The notes under the pieces are model-generated. The model was not told the DNA's origin. It was given only the letters and a program-made list of their open reading frames with translations, and did no database searches. 64,000 nucleotides of DNA from Paraburkholderia phenoliruptrix (GTDB lineage: Bacteria; Pseudomonadota; Gammaproteobacteria; Burkholderiales; Burkholderiaceae), in contig NZ_CADIKB010000014.1 of NCBI RefSeq assembly GCF_902859825.1, positions 1 to 64,000 on the forward strand, read 5' to 3'. This document shows positions 1-9,837 of this stretch, piece by piece (the first letter of the stretch is position 1; each line of letters opens with the position of its first letter). The position numbers and the translations under genes were made by a program.

Positions 1-579
1 TTGCCTTCCAGGACGGCGAGCCGGTGCAAGACGATCAACCGGGTCAGCAGAAACTCGCCGCTTGACGTCGCCCGCTATCAACTGCCCATACACCAGACTT
101 GACCTTATCTCTTCGAATTCCTCAAAACCCTTATGGAGACTGACAGGGAAAGTTTCATCAAGATATGCGAGCACATACTGCTCGTCTCCTTGCAATATTC
201 GAGATAGCGCCGACATAGCGCGTGCTTGTTCGTCCGACTCAAGACAGGCAGCCTGCCCTGTCAGAAGCCAATTTCTCCACGCGGGCCGTCCCGACGCACT
301 TTCCCGTAGATGAAAATCGAAAATTGCGGCCGCTCTGAATGATTGGGAAATCGATCTTAGAAGACCGACCAAAAATTCCGCCTTCATCGCATGCAGATGA
401 TTTTCTTCTGGGTAGAAGCCGCAGTGTGGACGATTAGCTAAACAACGCTGCCTGATCTCGCGTTCAAGGTTGTCTGGGAGTTCAATCTTGCTTGCTATGG
501 CGTCGAGCAACTGGTACAGGCTGACGACTAGATGTGACGTTTCCTGTGAATCGCACATCTCGGGTTTGATAGTTGACAT
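1..579 (-). CDS. Partial hypothetical protein, cut by the left window edge
   Basis: An uninterrupted minus-strand frame of 193 codons runs from an ATG at 579 off the left end of the window, so the C-terminus is missing. The N-terminus reads MSTIKPEMCDSQETSHL and the rest is a soluble, acidic-to-neutral, mostly helical-looking sequence with no signal peptide, membrane segment or motif I recognise. Codon use (CTA, ATA, AGA, TTA codons) is less GC-biased than in the chromosomal genes further right, which fits an acquired region. The ribosome binding site is weak. It is separated from the next gene (end at 1151) by about 570 bp and is probably another island cargo gene. I cannot assign a function. 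Confidence 0.6.
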   Translation of the reverse strand, partial: MSTIKPEMCDSQETSHLVVSLYQLLDAIASKIELPDNLEREIRQRCLANRPHCGFYPEENHLHAMKAEFLVGLLRSISQSFRAAAIFDFHLRESASGRPAWRNWLLTGQAACLESDEQARAMSALSRILQGDEQYVLAYLDETFPVSLHKGFEEFEEIRSSLVYGQLIAGDVKRRVSADPVDRLAPARRPGRQ

Positions 580-1150
580 GCTTTTTGCGCTTTCAGTACT
601 GACAGAAATCCTGTAATAAGTGCGGGTCTGATTACTCAACGAACCGGACGACCGACATGCGAGTTCTTACGCGGCGTTGCTTCGCGGAACCGCAGCAGGA
701 GCCTTGCATGGACGCTCGTCCATCATGCCGTTTTCAGAGCAGCGACCTGTACTGGTTGAAGCAATCCCAAACACTGCAGGGCTTGATGCCCCCGATCCGA
801 TCCGCACAACGAACCGTGATCGCCGCCCGCGAGGACAGGCTCTCGAACCATAGGCACGACAGGCGTTGGATCATCCTGGGCCAGGCTCGTGATCCAGATC
901 GGCGCACGTCATGGTGGCCTAGCCGGTTACGGTCCGCTACATGCTAATCGGTCGCACGTAAGCGCATTGCCTGCGATCGTTTGTCAGAGTCGAATAGATT
1001 GCGCTCGACTCTGACAGACGACATCTCTACGTCATCCTTACAGCATCGTTCGCTCTTTAGCGAGAGTAAACACATATGCGAAAACTCGAGCGATTGATCG
1101 CGCTCTGATGTCTTGCCGAATAGTGGTCAATGTCCGGTAATCCTCCCGCG
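580..1150. other. Intergenic stretch without a convincing gene
   Basis: No frame on either strand here has a plausible start, ribosome site and protein-like composition. A 96-codon plus-strand frame at 657-947 has an Arg/Ser-rich composition typical of chance frames. The only clear structure is the hairpin at 982-1016, listed separately. The stretch may hold degraded mobile DNA, but no terminal repeats or transposase motifs were seen. Confidence 0.5.
982..1016 (-). terminator. Perfect 12-bp hairpin downstream of the GHKL/DUF3883 gene
   Basis: The arms TGTCAGAGTCGA (982-993) and TCGACTCTGACA (1005-1016) are perfectly complementary around an 11-nt loop. The hairpin lies about 135 bp downstream of the stop of the four-gene helicase/PLD operon, so it could terminate that transcript or protect its 3' end. 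No T-run follows on either strand, so a classical intrinsic terminator is uncertain and a protein-binding inverted repeat is equally possible. Confidence 0.4.
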
Positions 1151-4100
1151 CTAGAGCTTAGGATCGAACTCGTAGACAACGCTGCCCGTGCCAACTGCGC
1201 GAAACTTCCCGACCGCCTTGCCGGAGAAGGGGTTGGCCAGGAGTGTAGCGGTCAACCGAGATGGGTCGCTCACATAGGCAAGGTAGAGGATCCGATACCG
1301 GTGGTCGCGATCGGACCGATAACGCTGCGCAGCGAAGATTTCGGTGGGCCCCATCTCGAATCGATGCGGATCACCTGTGCTCGCCTTGACCTCGTAGTAG
1401 TAGGTCCGACTCTTCGTTGCGACGATGAAGTCGTATCCCCACTCGTCGGAGCCGCCACTCGTGTTGAGCACCGAGTTGCGGTATCGGGATACCCACATGC
1501 TTTCATCGATCGATTCGAGCCGGTGCCGACGACGCAGCCATTCGCATGCCCAAAGCTCGCCAATTAGCCCAACGGCTCGCTTCTGCTCGTCGGACATTCC
1601 ACCCTCGGCCAATCTGGATCCCCGCTGACCAGAGCCTCCGCCAGGCCCCCCGCTCGGCCTAGGGGGGTCCATCAATTCGAGCTTGGCATCACTCGAGGAG
1701 ACCAGCTTCAGTGCGGCCGCTTGGTCAGCAACCGCGGCGACCGCAGCAGCGAGTGCGGGATACCCACCCTCCAGCGCTGACAGCTTCACGCCGGCGAACT
1801 CCACCTGGGTTCTCTGGCGTCGCTGCTCCTCCCGCTCGGCCTTTTCGCGCTCTTCGCTGCTGGCCATGCTCTCGGAAGACAGGCCCCATACCGCGAGGTC
1901 CAGGGTTGGTGCACGTCCGACCGGCCAGATTCTATCCAGCGTCAACCAACTCGCGATCTGTTCCTCATCGAGCACACGGAAGTCGAGCCAACCCCCGTCA
2001 CGAGCGTGTGCGTTGCAGGTGTCGCGCGACGTCTCCTGATTGCCCCAAGCTTGGCGCACCTCTTCGGTCGCGGACGTGCCCGGCGCGCGAACCCACGCAG
2101 AGAGCACAGGAGAGAACTTTACCCAGAAGTCGCGCAGCCTTGTCCCGTTTGACGTTCTAGTCTCGTTGAGGTTAAGCGTGAGCGGCATCTCCGCGCCGCC
2201 GGCTGGCATCCGATCGTTGATCCACAGATCGATATGGGCATCCATCACCTGCTCGGGCAGGTCGTCGTAAGTCGTGAACCACGCCGCGTCAGGCGATACG
2301 GCAAGCGCGCCGTCCCTGGCAGCCACGTACGCGTGGAGCTGCTCTCGTCGATCGAACATCCCGGTTGCACGCTCACGGAGTCGCTCAAGGATCGCGGGCA
2401 ACCGCTGCCGCAAATGACGCATCCACACTTCGCGGTGCAAAGCCTCGTTGCTTATGGGCTTGTACCGGCCGCCGAGAGATGCGATGGCTGCGTTAAGTTG
2501 GTCGATCGGGAGCTTGAACTCCGACCTCAGATCGGGCAGGTCGACTAGGCGCCCCAGCCGCTCGTCGAGCTCTGCGAGCGGCATCCCAACGCTGGTAGCC
2601 AAGGCTTCCATCGCGGCGCGAAGATCAATGTCCTGGGGATCGTCCTGTGCGGCGAGTTCTTGAAGGCGCAACGTCGTTTCGGGCGTTCCGACGCAGGCAG
2701 AGAGCGGAATGGCAAGGTCCAGCAATCCGATAAGGTCTCCGCTTATAAGTCGTCGAGTTTCCCGAAGAGCGTCGACTTCTACGCCCAGCGCTGCGGCAAT
2801 TGTCGAATCGTCGAGTACATCTTCGACCTGATCGCGCAAGGCGGCAGCAAGCCGCAACAAGGCAGCGTCGAGGCCGTTAGCCAGTTCGCGGGACCCAAGT
2901 GCGTGTGCGAGCTGTCCCGCTGCGGAAGCGAGGTGATCAAGAGTGAGTGGTCGTCCCGCGGTTTGAACGACGAGTACCGGACCGCTCGGTCGCTGAAGTG
3001 CGAGTGCTCCGCGCATCGACGAGGGGAGTGCAACCCGCTCGTCGCCATGAGCAATCTCTATTCTTTGACCGCTGACCACCGTCAGTTCCATCGCCGCACG
3101 GCGGATCCGCCCAAGTGTGTTCTGCGTTGAATGCACAAACGCACCGCTCTTGTGGTCGGCTACACAAACAAGAAAGTCGACGATCCACGGCCCTACGATG
3201 CCGCTGAGCAACTGTCTCGGCGTCCGATCATCGAACTTCGTGCCATCAACGTAGACCTCGGCAGGTTCTTCAGATATTCGCCGAAATTTACCAGGCGCGC
3301 TCGCATTGACCCATTCCCATAAGGCGGTTGCATCCCCGTGCACGAAATCAAATACCGGCTCGCCGACCTCTTCCAGGAGCTGCTTCTTCAGTCCGTCCCG
3401 CCCGTCATCAAAATATGCCAGCGTAAATTCATCACTCGTCCTGGACACGGTAGCGACCTCACCGTTCACCAGTACGGGCACGCGTGATCCCGCTTTCGGG
3501 GTGCCGACGAGGCGTGCCGTGTTCCACAGCCGTCTAAACAGCTCCTGGAACCGACGCACATCCCGAATGTCAGAAATCCGTGTTGACGCCGCTTCCGCAA
3601 GGACCAGGAGCGATCGCTCGGCGTGGTGGTCGTCGTCCTTGAACAGCCCAAGCATAGCGCGGTTCTGAAGGAACTCCAGCGTCGGAGCGTCGATGGCTGC
3701 GATCACTTGGTGCGCCACGAAGTCGACGAAGCGAGGCGGGCGCTCGTCCTCGATGGCGAAGTACCATGCATCCATCGGCTTGACGAATCGGAACTGCCCC
3801 CCAGGCCGGGCGACAGGCACCCATTCGGCGCCAGTTAGGAATGCCATCAAGAGAGTCGACATGCGGTGCGATTCCCCTGCTACGGCACCACTCTCGGTGC
3901 GTAATGCACGGAAGGTGAGATGTTCCTCTCCAATCCCCCGCATAGCCAAGACCAGCTGTACCGCGTAATCCCGCCGTACTTCGAGGGGAAACGTTTCATG
4001 CTCGTTTTGCCCAGGAATACGCCAGAGTCGAAGCTCTGCGCGATACTGCCGCGAGGAATACATGCCGGAGCAGTCTCGCGTGAGCTGAGAGCGCCAATGC

Positions 4101-6568
4101 GGTATCAGTCCTTCGGGCAGTCCCGGTGCATTCTGCACAATGAAGGAAGGTAGACTAACCGGTAAGCCGGTCGGCTCAGCACTCACATTTTCACCGCCAA
4201 CTGGGCGCAGGCAATCCCTCACCCCCGCCGCGGAGAGAAAACGTACCCAGTCAGCTTGCGTACCATGCCTGATCTGCCACGCTGCATGCTCTGGCAATAG
4301 GCGAGCCATCGACCGTTTGAGGTCCTCGGACCTGTCGGCGGTGATACGAAGGAAGGCGTCCAACTTCTTGCCATTAGGAACGTCCCATCCGGCGCCAAAC
4401 ATTGCGGCCTCCGCGTCAATCCAGCCATCGGCGGTCGGCACGTAAAAGCGCGCCGAGCGCGTCTCCTTGTCGGAGAGAGATCGCCCGCTATTCCACAAGC
4501 GGAAGGCCCACTCGAGCGCCTGTTGCCGAGTGTGGTCAGAGGTGGCGCTCCTAGTTATACCAGCAAGTGTGCGCAACACATCACGCGTATCATATTCACG
4601 CGCAAGCTTGCCATCGATGAGAAAAGATCGACCTGGTCGATAACCACCGTCGGCCTTCAGCCACGGTACCTCACGGTTTAGTAGGGCGAACCCTTTGCGG
4701 AGCGTCGCGGGCAGGCGTTCAAGCGGCAGCGATTGTTTGCTGTCATCGTCGTCGACATCCGCGTCTAAAGACAACACTGGCGCAAAGTAGACATCCGCAG
4801 CCCGCCGGCCGCGACCTTGGGTGCCGGCGGCTGGTAGCTCGCTGCTGATCAGATCACCGCTCACGCTCAGCAAGAATCGCTTACCAAAAAGGGATGACGC
4901 ATGGCCAGCCAGCGCGACCGACACCTCATCATAGAACGTCGCCCATCGTTCTGACGCGGCACGCTCCTCATGCATGCGACCAGCGATTCGTTCCACCCAA
5001 CCGGCGACAACACCGGCGGGTGGCTTGAAGTCGGCGTTGCGCAGGCGCATGTACAGCCGGTCCAAGGCACCTCGCTGATTCAACGTGAGGGATTCAATCA
5101 AGATGCGGCCGCCACCAACCTCACAGACTCGCTTCGGGGACATGCAGGCGTCAGGCGGTGCAAACCATCCGTAGGTCTCGTTGGGCGAGGCCCAACCGAC
5201 GGAATCATCGGGACCACGTACCGGGAGGAACTCGCGGTTCAAGATGCCCTGGCCGTTGTTGCCCATCGCGTGTTTCAGCGTTTCTAGATACGCGTTATCC
5301 CAGCACAAAAGGCTGACAATCGCGTTCGCCGCAAAAAACCAGTCGTTGTCGACGAGGAACCAGATCATCTGGCAACTCAGCCAAGCGGCCATCCGAATGA
5401 AGAGGTCATTGAGACGGATTGATGAGTCGACCTTGCGCCGATCCATCTTTGTGTAGAAGTTTGCGTTGATATAGCCGGCGAACGGGGCCTTGCCCTCCTC
5501 CCCCAAGGGCAGAAAGCAGTAGAGTCTTCCAAACTCTAGGGGTGCTCCGAGCGGGACGGCGATACTGACTCGCGCAGCGCCTTCCCAATCCCTCCAACTC
5601 TCTGGCACTTCGTTCTTCTCAAGACTGGCCTGCAGGGCATTTCTGAACAGCTTGTCATCAATGTCCCAGTGCGCGACGACAAATTCTGAGGTACCGAGGC
5701 GAACCTTGGACACGTCAATGGGCGAGTCGACCTTGAATCCCGAAGGGCGGAGTGACGACGACTGCAGCACGGATCGCTCGAGTAAGATGGGCTGCCCCGT
5801 ACCCCGCTCAAGCGAGATGCACGCAATTCTCTCCAGGAACAAGTGAAGTGGCGCATTGAGCCCCAGAAGTGAATCGAGTTGCGTACGGACCGCTTCGAGG
5901 GCATCGGCCGACTTGAGTGGCAAACGGACGACCGTTGCGAAGCCTGCCGATGCAAACCTCGAGACGTTTGCGCCGGGCTCTACCGGAACGGGAATATGCC
6001 AGCACGGCAGGTTTTGCGCCATTTCCTGCGCTACATCATCCGACCTGTCAGTCAGTTGCTCCCGCAAATCATCCTCGGTCGCGAACCGGAAGCAAAAACC
6101 GTCGAAAGTACCGCTGCCGCCTTCGCCGAGTACTGAATAGATCTCCGGCCAATTGCAAACTTGCAATACGCTTCGAAAGCCGATTCCTTTATTACCAATC
6201 CCTGCATTGACAGGCTTGCTGCTCAGCGCAATGTTGGTGATGGCCTTGAGGTTCTTGGCCGAAAAACCAATGCCGCGATTTGCTACGTACAGGCACCCGT
6301 AATCACCTTCGGATGCCAGCACGATGGCGATCTCGCCGTCTGTCCGCGATGGGTGGTGTGCGTCATGCGCGTTCTGGATAAGCTCGACGAGAAAGCGGCC
6401 GCCGTAGTCGTCGGAGACAAACTGCGACATGTTTCGAACGCTTTGATAGAGACTTGGATCGCTTCGGGCCGCCAGGTATTGCTCGATTCGCTGACGCATC
6501 AGCTGTGCAACTGCATCTGCGGGTGCAAGCTCTTCGGCATTAAATGGCGCTTGAAGTTCGGTAGCCAT
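1151..6568 (-). CDS. Giant GHKL (sacsin-like) ATPase with C-terminal DUF3883/PD-(D/E)xK-like domain
   Basis: A protein of about 1805 aa. Near the N-terminus are Bergerat-fold motifs: ELIQNAHDA (about residues 62-70), NRGIGF (97-102) and GNKGIGFRS (125-133), as in sacsin/Hsp90-type ATPases. The long middle part has no motif I recognise. The last ~150 residues carry the order GELWACEWLR, GYDFIV, YYYEVKAS, the D...ExK layout of DUF3883, a restriction-like nuclease fold. I infer an ATP-gated nuclease or sensor acting with the upstream helicase and PLD proteins; similar proteins are common in phage-defence islands. I chose the ATG at 6568 because AGGGG lies 8 nt upstream; a TTG at 6637 overlapping the helicase stop (TTGA) is the alternative and adds 23 residues. 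It is the last gene of a four-gene coupled operon. Confidence 0.85.
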   Translation of the reverse strand: MATELQAPFNAEELAPADAVAQLMRQRIEQYLAARSDPSLYQSVRNMSQFVSDDYGGRFLVELIQNAHDAHHPSRTDGEIAIVLASEGDYGCLYVANRGIGFSAKNLKAITNIALSSKPVNAGIGNKGIGFRSVLQVCNWPEIYSVLGEGGSGTFDGFCFRFATEDDLREQLTDRSDDVAQEMAQNLPCWHIPVPVEPGANVSRFASAGFATVVRLPLKSADALEAVRTQLDSLLGLNAPLHLFLERIACISLERGTGQPILLERSVLQSSSLRPSGFKVDSPIDVSKVRLGTSEFVVAHWDIDDKLFRNALQASLEKNEVPESWRDWEGAARVSIAVPLGAPLEFGRLYCFLPLGEEGKAPFAGYINANFYTKMDRRKVDSSIRLNDLFIRMAAWLSCQMIWFLVDNDWFFAANAIVSLLCWDNAYLETLKHAMGNNGQGILNREFLPVRGPDDSVGWASPNETYGWFAPPDACMSPKRVCEVGGGRILIESLTLNQRGALDRLYMRLRNADFKPPAGVVAGWVERIAGRMHEERAASERWATFYDEVSVALAGHASSLFGKRFLLSVSGDLISSELPAAGTQGRGRRAADVYFAPVLSLDADVDDDDSKQSLPLERLPATLRKGFALLNREVPWLKADGGYRPGRSFLIDGKLAREYDTRDVLRTLAGITRSATSDHTRQQALEWAFRLWNSGRSLSDKETRSARFYVPTADGWIDAEAAMFGAGWDVPNGKKLDAFLRITADRSEDLKRSMARLLPEHAAWQIRHGTQADWVRFLSAAGVRDCLRPVGGENVSAEPTGLPVSLPSFIVQNAPGLPEGLIPHWRSQLTRDCSGMYSSRQYRAELRLWRIPGQNEHETFPLEVRRDYAVQLVLAMRGIGEEHLTFRALRTESGAVAGESHRMSTLLMAFLTGAEWVPVARPGGQFRFVKPMDAWYFAIEDERPPRFVDFVAHQVIAAIDAPTLEFLQNRAMLGLFKDDDHHAERSLLVLAEAASTRISDIRDVRRFQELFRRLWNTARLVGTPKAGSRVPVLVNGEVATVSRTSDEFTLAYFDDGRDGLKKQLLEEVGEPVFDFVHGDATALWEWVNASAPGKFRRISEEPAEVYVDGTKFDDRTPRQLLSGIVGPWIVDFLVCVADHKSGAFVHSTQNTLGRIRRAAMELTVVSGQRIEIAHGDERVALPSSMRGALALQRPSGPVLVVQTAGRPLTLDHLASAAGQLAHALGSRELANGLDAALLRLAAALRDQVEDVLDDSTIAAALGVEVDALRETRRLISGDLIGLLDLAIPLSACVGTPETTLRLQELAAQDDPQDIDLRAAMEALATSVGMPLAELDERLGRLVDLPDLRSEFKLPIDQLNAAIASLGGRYKPISNEALHREVWMRHLRQRLPAILERLRERATGMFDRREQLHAYVAARDGALAVSPDAAWFTTYDDLPEQVMDAHIDLWINDRMPAGGAEMPLTLNLNETRTSNGTRLRDFWVKFSPVLSAWVRAPGTSATEEVRQAWGNQETSRDTCNAHARDGGWLDFRVLDEEQIASWLTLDRIWPVGRAPTLDLAVWGLSSESMASSEEREKAEREEQRRQRTQVEFAGVKLSALEGGYPALAAAVAAVADQAAALKLVSSSDAKLELMDPPRPSGGPGGGSGQRGSRLAEGGMSDEQKRAVGLIGELWACEWLRRRHRLESIDESMWVSRYRNSVLNTSGGSDEWGYDFIVATKSRTYYYEVKASTGDPHRFEMGPTEIFAAQRYRSDRDHRYRILYLAYVSDPSRLTATLLANPFSGKAVGKFRAVGTGSVVYEFDPKL

Positions 6569-6633
6569 CTTGATTTCCCCTTCCCCTGCATCGGTTGTTT
6601 CTTCGCGACTTGCGATATCACCGGCTTGTATGC

Positions 6634-9600
6634 TCAATTGCGCTGCACGCCGGGGCCGGGGCGCAGCGAGATCCGCCAGCGTCCCACCGCGCGCGCCACG
6701 TCCTCCGCGCTCATGGTCTGCTCAAGACATGCCAGTAGGTCCTCCTGACGCGGCTGGGCGAATACCATGCGATAGAGCGCGAGGCTGCGCTTCAGGCGTC
6801 GGTAGCGCGCTTCGTCGCGGCTGAGGGGGAGCGCCATCACAATGCGCTCGATGTGAGCGCCCCCATCGATTTCATAGATCCAGTACGGAATCAAATCGTC
6901 CGAGCCAACAGGACGGCTTTCGACGGCCAGATCGAAGATTGCATTCCAAAGATCACCGCGTCCGCCGACCAAGCGTCCTAACGCCATCTCGCCGTGGCAG
7001 CGCGCCACGTTCTTGCGCACCGCGTAGCCTTTGTAGCGATGGACCCGCCCTTCGCGCTGCTCCATGTCGACCGGATTTGACGGCAGGTTCCAATGCACGA
7101 TCGAATGACACCAACTGTGGAAATCGAGCCCTTCCTGGCCGATCGACGTCGACGCCAGCACGAACGGCCAAAAAGGCGAGTTGAACGCCGCCTGCACCGA
7201 TTCCTTGCGCGCGACCGCGCCTTCCTCCTCGTCCTGGCTCCCGAAACGCAACGCGAAATGTGTGCGAATTGCAGGCTCGAAGGGCGTCACACGTAGGCGG
7301 CCATCTTGCATCCCGACCTCGTCGGGCCGCAACGTCGCACTTCTGAGCGACATCGCTTCGTACATGGCATCGGCAAGCGTCTCACAGCCCACCGCGGCCG
7401 TGCGCTCGCCAAGCCCGTGCGAATCGAACAGGATATGCGCGTACTCATCCAGGAGCGCCTGCAGATTGCCGTCCGCGCCATACTGGAGCACGCCCTGCCA
7501 GTACGAGTCTTCGTCCTCCACCGCCTTCAACATCGCGACCGCGCGCGGAGAATTGAACTGGCTGCGCAGTCCCTCCGCAATGCGTGCGGCGGCGTCGAGC
7601 ATCTCAGCGGTCGTTTGCCCCTGCGGCCACAGACGCGCGAGCGTGCGCAGCGCGCAGGTTGCCGGTGCGGCAAGTGCCACGCCGGCGAGAACTTCAGCGA
7701 GGTCAGATGGCACGCGCCCAAGTCCTTCGATCCTGCGCCCCCAAGCGTCGAGCCAATGGCTTACGTGCGTGTTGAACCCACTCGAGGAATCCGCGTCATC
7801 GTCTTGCCGGGCATTGCGCGCCTCCGCCCAGCGCTCCATGCACCAGGTGTTGGCCGCGGGATGACGGGCGGCCTCGAGCCGGGCGAGCGCCACCCAGTAC
7901 CAGCGCCGGTCGGCGGGGCCGTCAGTCACGCTGACGTCGAGCAGCGGTTCGACGACAGGCACGATCAGATCCATTGCACGCGCGCGCATTTCCTCGAAAG
8001 TTAGCATCGGCTCCGCGTCGCTGCGCAACTTCAGCGGGTCCACAAGCTCCACCAACGCTTGCGACGGAAATGCCAGAAGCAGCGCAGACATGCCGGCCGG
8101 CCGACCATCCCGTATGCCGGAGAAACGCAGCTGCGGCCTGAAGCGGCGTGGCATGTCGGCATACTTCACGTCGCGCTCCACGCCCTCCATCAGGCGGCAC
8201 TCGGCTTCGAAAGACAGCAGCGCAGCAAGGGCGTCAGGCACCACATTCCAAGCGGAAAACACAAGGTGCTTGCTAACAGGCCCGACTTGCCTATATTCGC
8301 CACCCGCACGCCAGTAGTTCAGCGACGGCGGCATCCACAACAGCTTCCAGAGCCGGTCCTCGTCGATCCGGTCAATCAAGGCCCGCAGGCGTGCATTGCC
8401 GGGATCGATGCGCTTGTAGCGTTGGAGGTCCTGCTTTTTCAGCAGCGCAATGTCCTGCTGCGGAAACATCTCGTGGATGCCCGACGCCTTGCGGTCAGCG
8501 TGCGCGCAGAGCGCTTCTTTGAAGCGGTATTGCCCCATGAAATTGAGCAGATAAGGGCTCGATTTCCAGTACTCGATCGTCTCGCGCTCTTCGAGTTCGC
8601 GTGCCATCGCCTCAAGCGCGCGGAAGTCCATCAGATCGCGCCCGGACAAGCGCGGCACGAGCAGCTTTTCCTTGATCATCGAATCCGCGCGTAGCGTCGC
8701 TTCGACGCGCTCGGTCCGGCACATCACTCGCTTGAGCGTTGTCTCAATGCGGTTCTTCACCGGCTCCAGCGAGTCGAGCCCGGCGGCACTCTGCGCGCCA
8801 AGCAGACCTGTGCGGAGCGCATCGATATCAGCCTTCAGCGTGACGATCGTTTGCCGGTCGCCCGGAAACAAGAACTGCATCGTGTGAAGAAAGTCCGCAT
8901 AGTGGTCCTCGTCCTCGTCGTCGCGCGCGTACATCTTGTACGGCGTAGCGGAGAGCAGGAGAACGCGCGCCCGGCCTTCGTAATTGAAGAGCTGGTGTGC
9001 GAGCTCTGCGGCGGGATTGTCTTCTGTATCGGGATCGTCGAAAAGGTCGTTGAAGCGCTGGAATTCATCGAGGATGACAAGCGCGGGCTTTAGGGCGACA
9101 AGACACACCCGCGCGAGCATTGCGCGGAGATCACCGATCAATTCCATGCAGCGCTGCTGGTCCGCGTCGCTCACCTTCATGCGGCGATCGCTGTACACTT
9201 CGGCGATCTCACGCAGATTCTTGAAAAGCACTGAATTCTTGCGAACGCTTTGCCGATAGGTCCGTGCGATTTTCTCGTCGTACGCGATGGTCTCCTGCGC
9301 ATCGATGTCCCAGCTCTTGCCGGCTCCGCCACGCAGTGCATGGCGGAGCCCTCGATCGTGCACGCTGTCGAGGTCCCGGAGCATCTGATAGATGAGACGC
9401 CGCTCTTCCTTGCGTCCCGTCCGGCGGCCCCCGCCCTGCTTTTTGCCAAACGTTGTTCCCGGCGTAAAGCTCACCAGATTTACCTGGCTCTCGTGCAGTT
9501 TGCTGGCGATCAGCGGCAACAGGGTCAGCCGCGTGGCATGAGGAAGCCTCGACTGCCCCGGCAACAGGAGTCGCTTGATGTTCTGCGCCGCGATCTCGGC

Positions 9601-9837
9601 GTTCGAACAAACGTAGACGATGTCGACACGCTCCCCTGTATGCTCCAGGTGATCGATGGTTCGTGCAATTACGCCCTTCGCGATCATGGTCTTGCCAAGG
9701 CCCACCTCGTCCGCCACCAGGAAGCGCATGGCCGGATCCGTTTCGTTGAACATGCGCGCGTACGCATAATCGACCGTCTGCCGCTGAAAGTCCTTCAAGC
9801 CTCTCGTGAGCGTGCTCGCCTGGAGATTGCGCGTCAT
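6634..9837 (-). CDS. SNF2/superfamily 2 helicase
   Basis: A 1067-aa protein with both RecA-like helicase lobes. Visible motifs are Walker A DEVGLGKT (43-50), Walker B DEFQ (257-260), motif III LLLSATPYK, and in the C-terminal lobe SIGQEGLDFH followed by QREGRVHRYKG (motifs V and VI). This is the layout of SNF2-like ATPases that translocate on or remodel DNA. The region between the lobes is expanded. The start ATG at 9837 overlaps the preceding PLD gene by ATGA, and the stop overlaps the alternative TTG start of the next gene, so the genes are translationally coupled. I infer that it is the motor of a four-protein defence complex with a PLD nuclease, a DUF6361 protein and a GHKL/DUF3883 protein. 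DISARM also combines SNF2 and PLD proteins, but its other hallmark genes are absent here. Confidence 0.88.
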   Translation of the reverse strand: MTRNLQASTLTRGLKDFQRQTVDYAYARMFNETDPAMRFLVADEVGLGKTMIAKGVIARTIDHLEHTGERVDIVYVCSNAEIAAQNIKRLLLPGQSRLPHATRLTLLPLIASKLHESQVNLVSFTPGTTFGKKQGGGRRTGRKEERRLIYQMLRDLDSVHDRGLRHALRGGAGKSWDIDAQETIAYDEKIARTYRQSVRKNSVLFKNLREIAEVYSDRRMKVSDADQQRCMELIGDLRAMLARVCLVALKPALVILDEFQRFNDLFDDPDTEDNPAAELAHQLFNYEGRARVLLLSATPYKMYARDDEDEDHYADFLHTMQFLFPGDRQTIVTLKADIDALRTGLLGAQSAAGLDSLEPVKNRIETTLKRVMCRTERVEATLRADSMIKEKLLVPRLSGRDLMDFRALEAMARELEERETIEYWKSSPYLLNFMGQYRFKEALCAHADRKASGIHEMFPQQDIALLKKQDLQRYKRIDPGNARLRALIDRIDEDRLWKLLWMPPSLNYWRAGGEYRQVGPVSKHLVFSAWNVVPDALAALLSFEAECRLMEGVERDVKYADMPRRFRPQLRFSGIRDGRPAGMSALLLAFPSQALVELVDPLKLRSDAEPMLTFEEMRARAMDLIVPVVEPLLDVSVTDGPADRRWYWVALARLEAARHPAANTWCMERWAEARNARQDDDADSSSGFNTHVSHWLDAWGRRIEGLGRVPSDLAEVLAGVALAAPATCALRTLARLWPQGQTTAEMLDAAARIAEGLRSQFNSPRAVAMLKAVEDEDSYWQGVLQYGADGNLQALLDEYAHILFDSHGLGERTAAVGCETLADAMYEAMSLRSATLRPDEVGMQDGRLRVTPFEPAIRTHFALRFGSQDEEEGAVARKESVQAAFNSPFWPFVLASTSIGQEGLDFHSWCHSIVHWNLPSNPVDMEQREGRVHRYKGYAVRKNVARCHGEMALGRLVGGRGDLWNAIFDLAVESRPVGSDDLIPYWIYEIDGGAHIERIVMALPLSRDEARYRRLKRSLALYRMVFAQPRQEDLLACLEQTMSAEDVARAVGRWRISLRPGPGVQRN

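Noticed and set aside
580..1150. Insertion sequence remnant
   Set aside because: No transposase motif, paired terminal repeats or target duplication could be found; only one hairpin is present.
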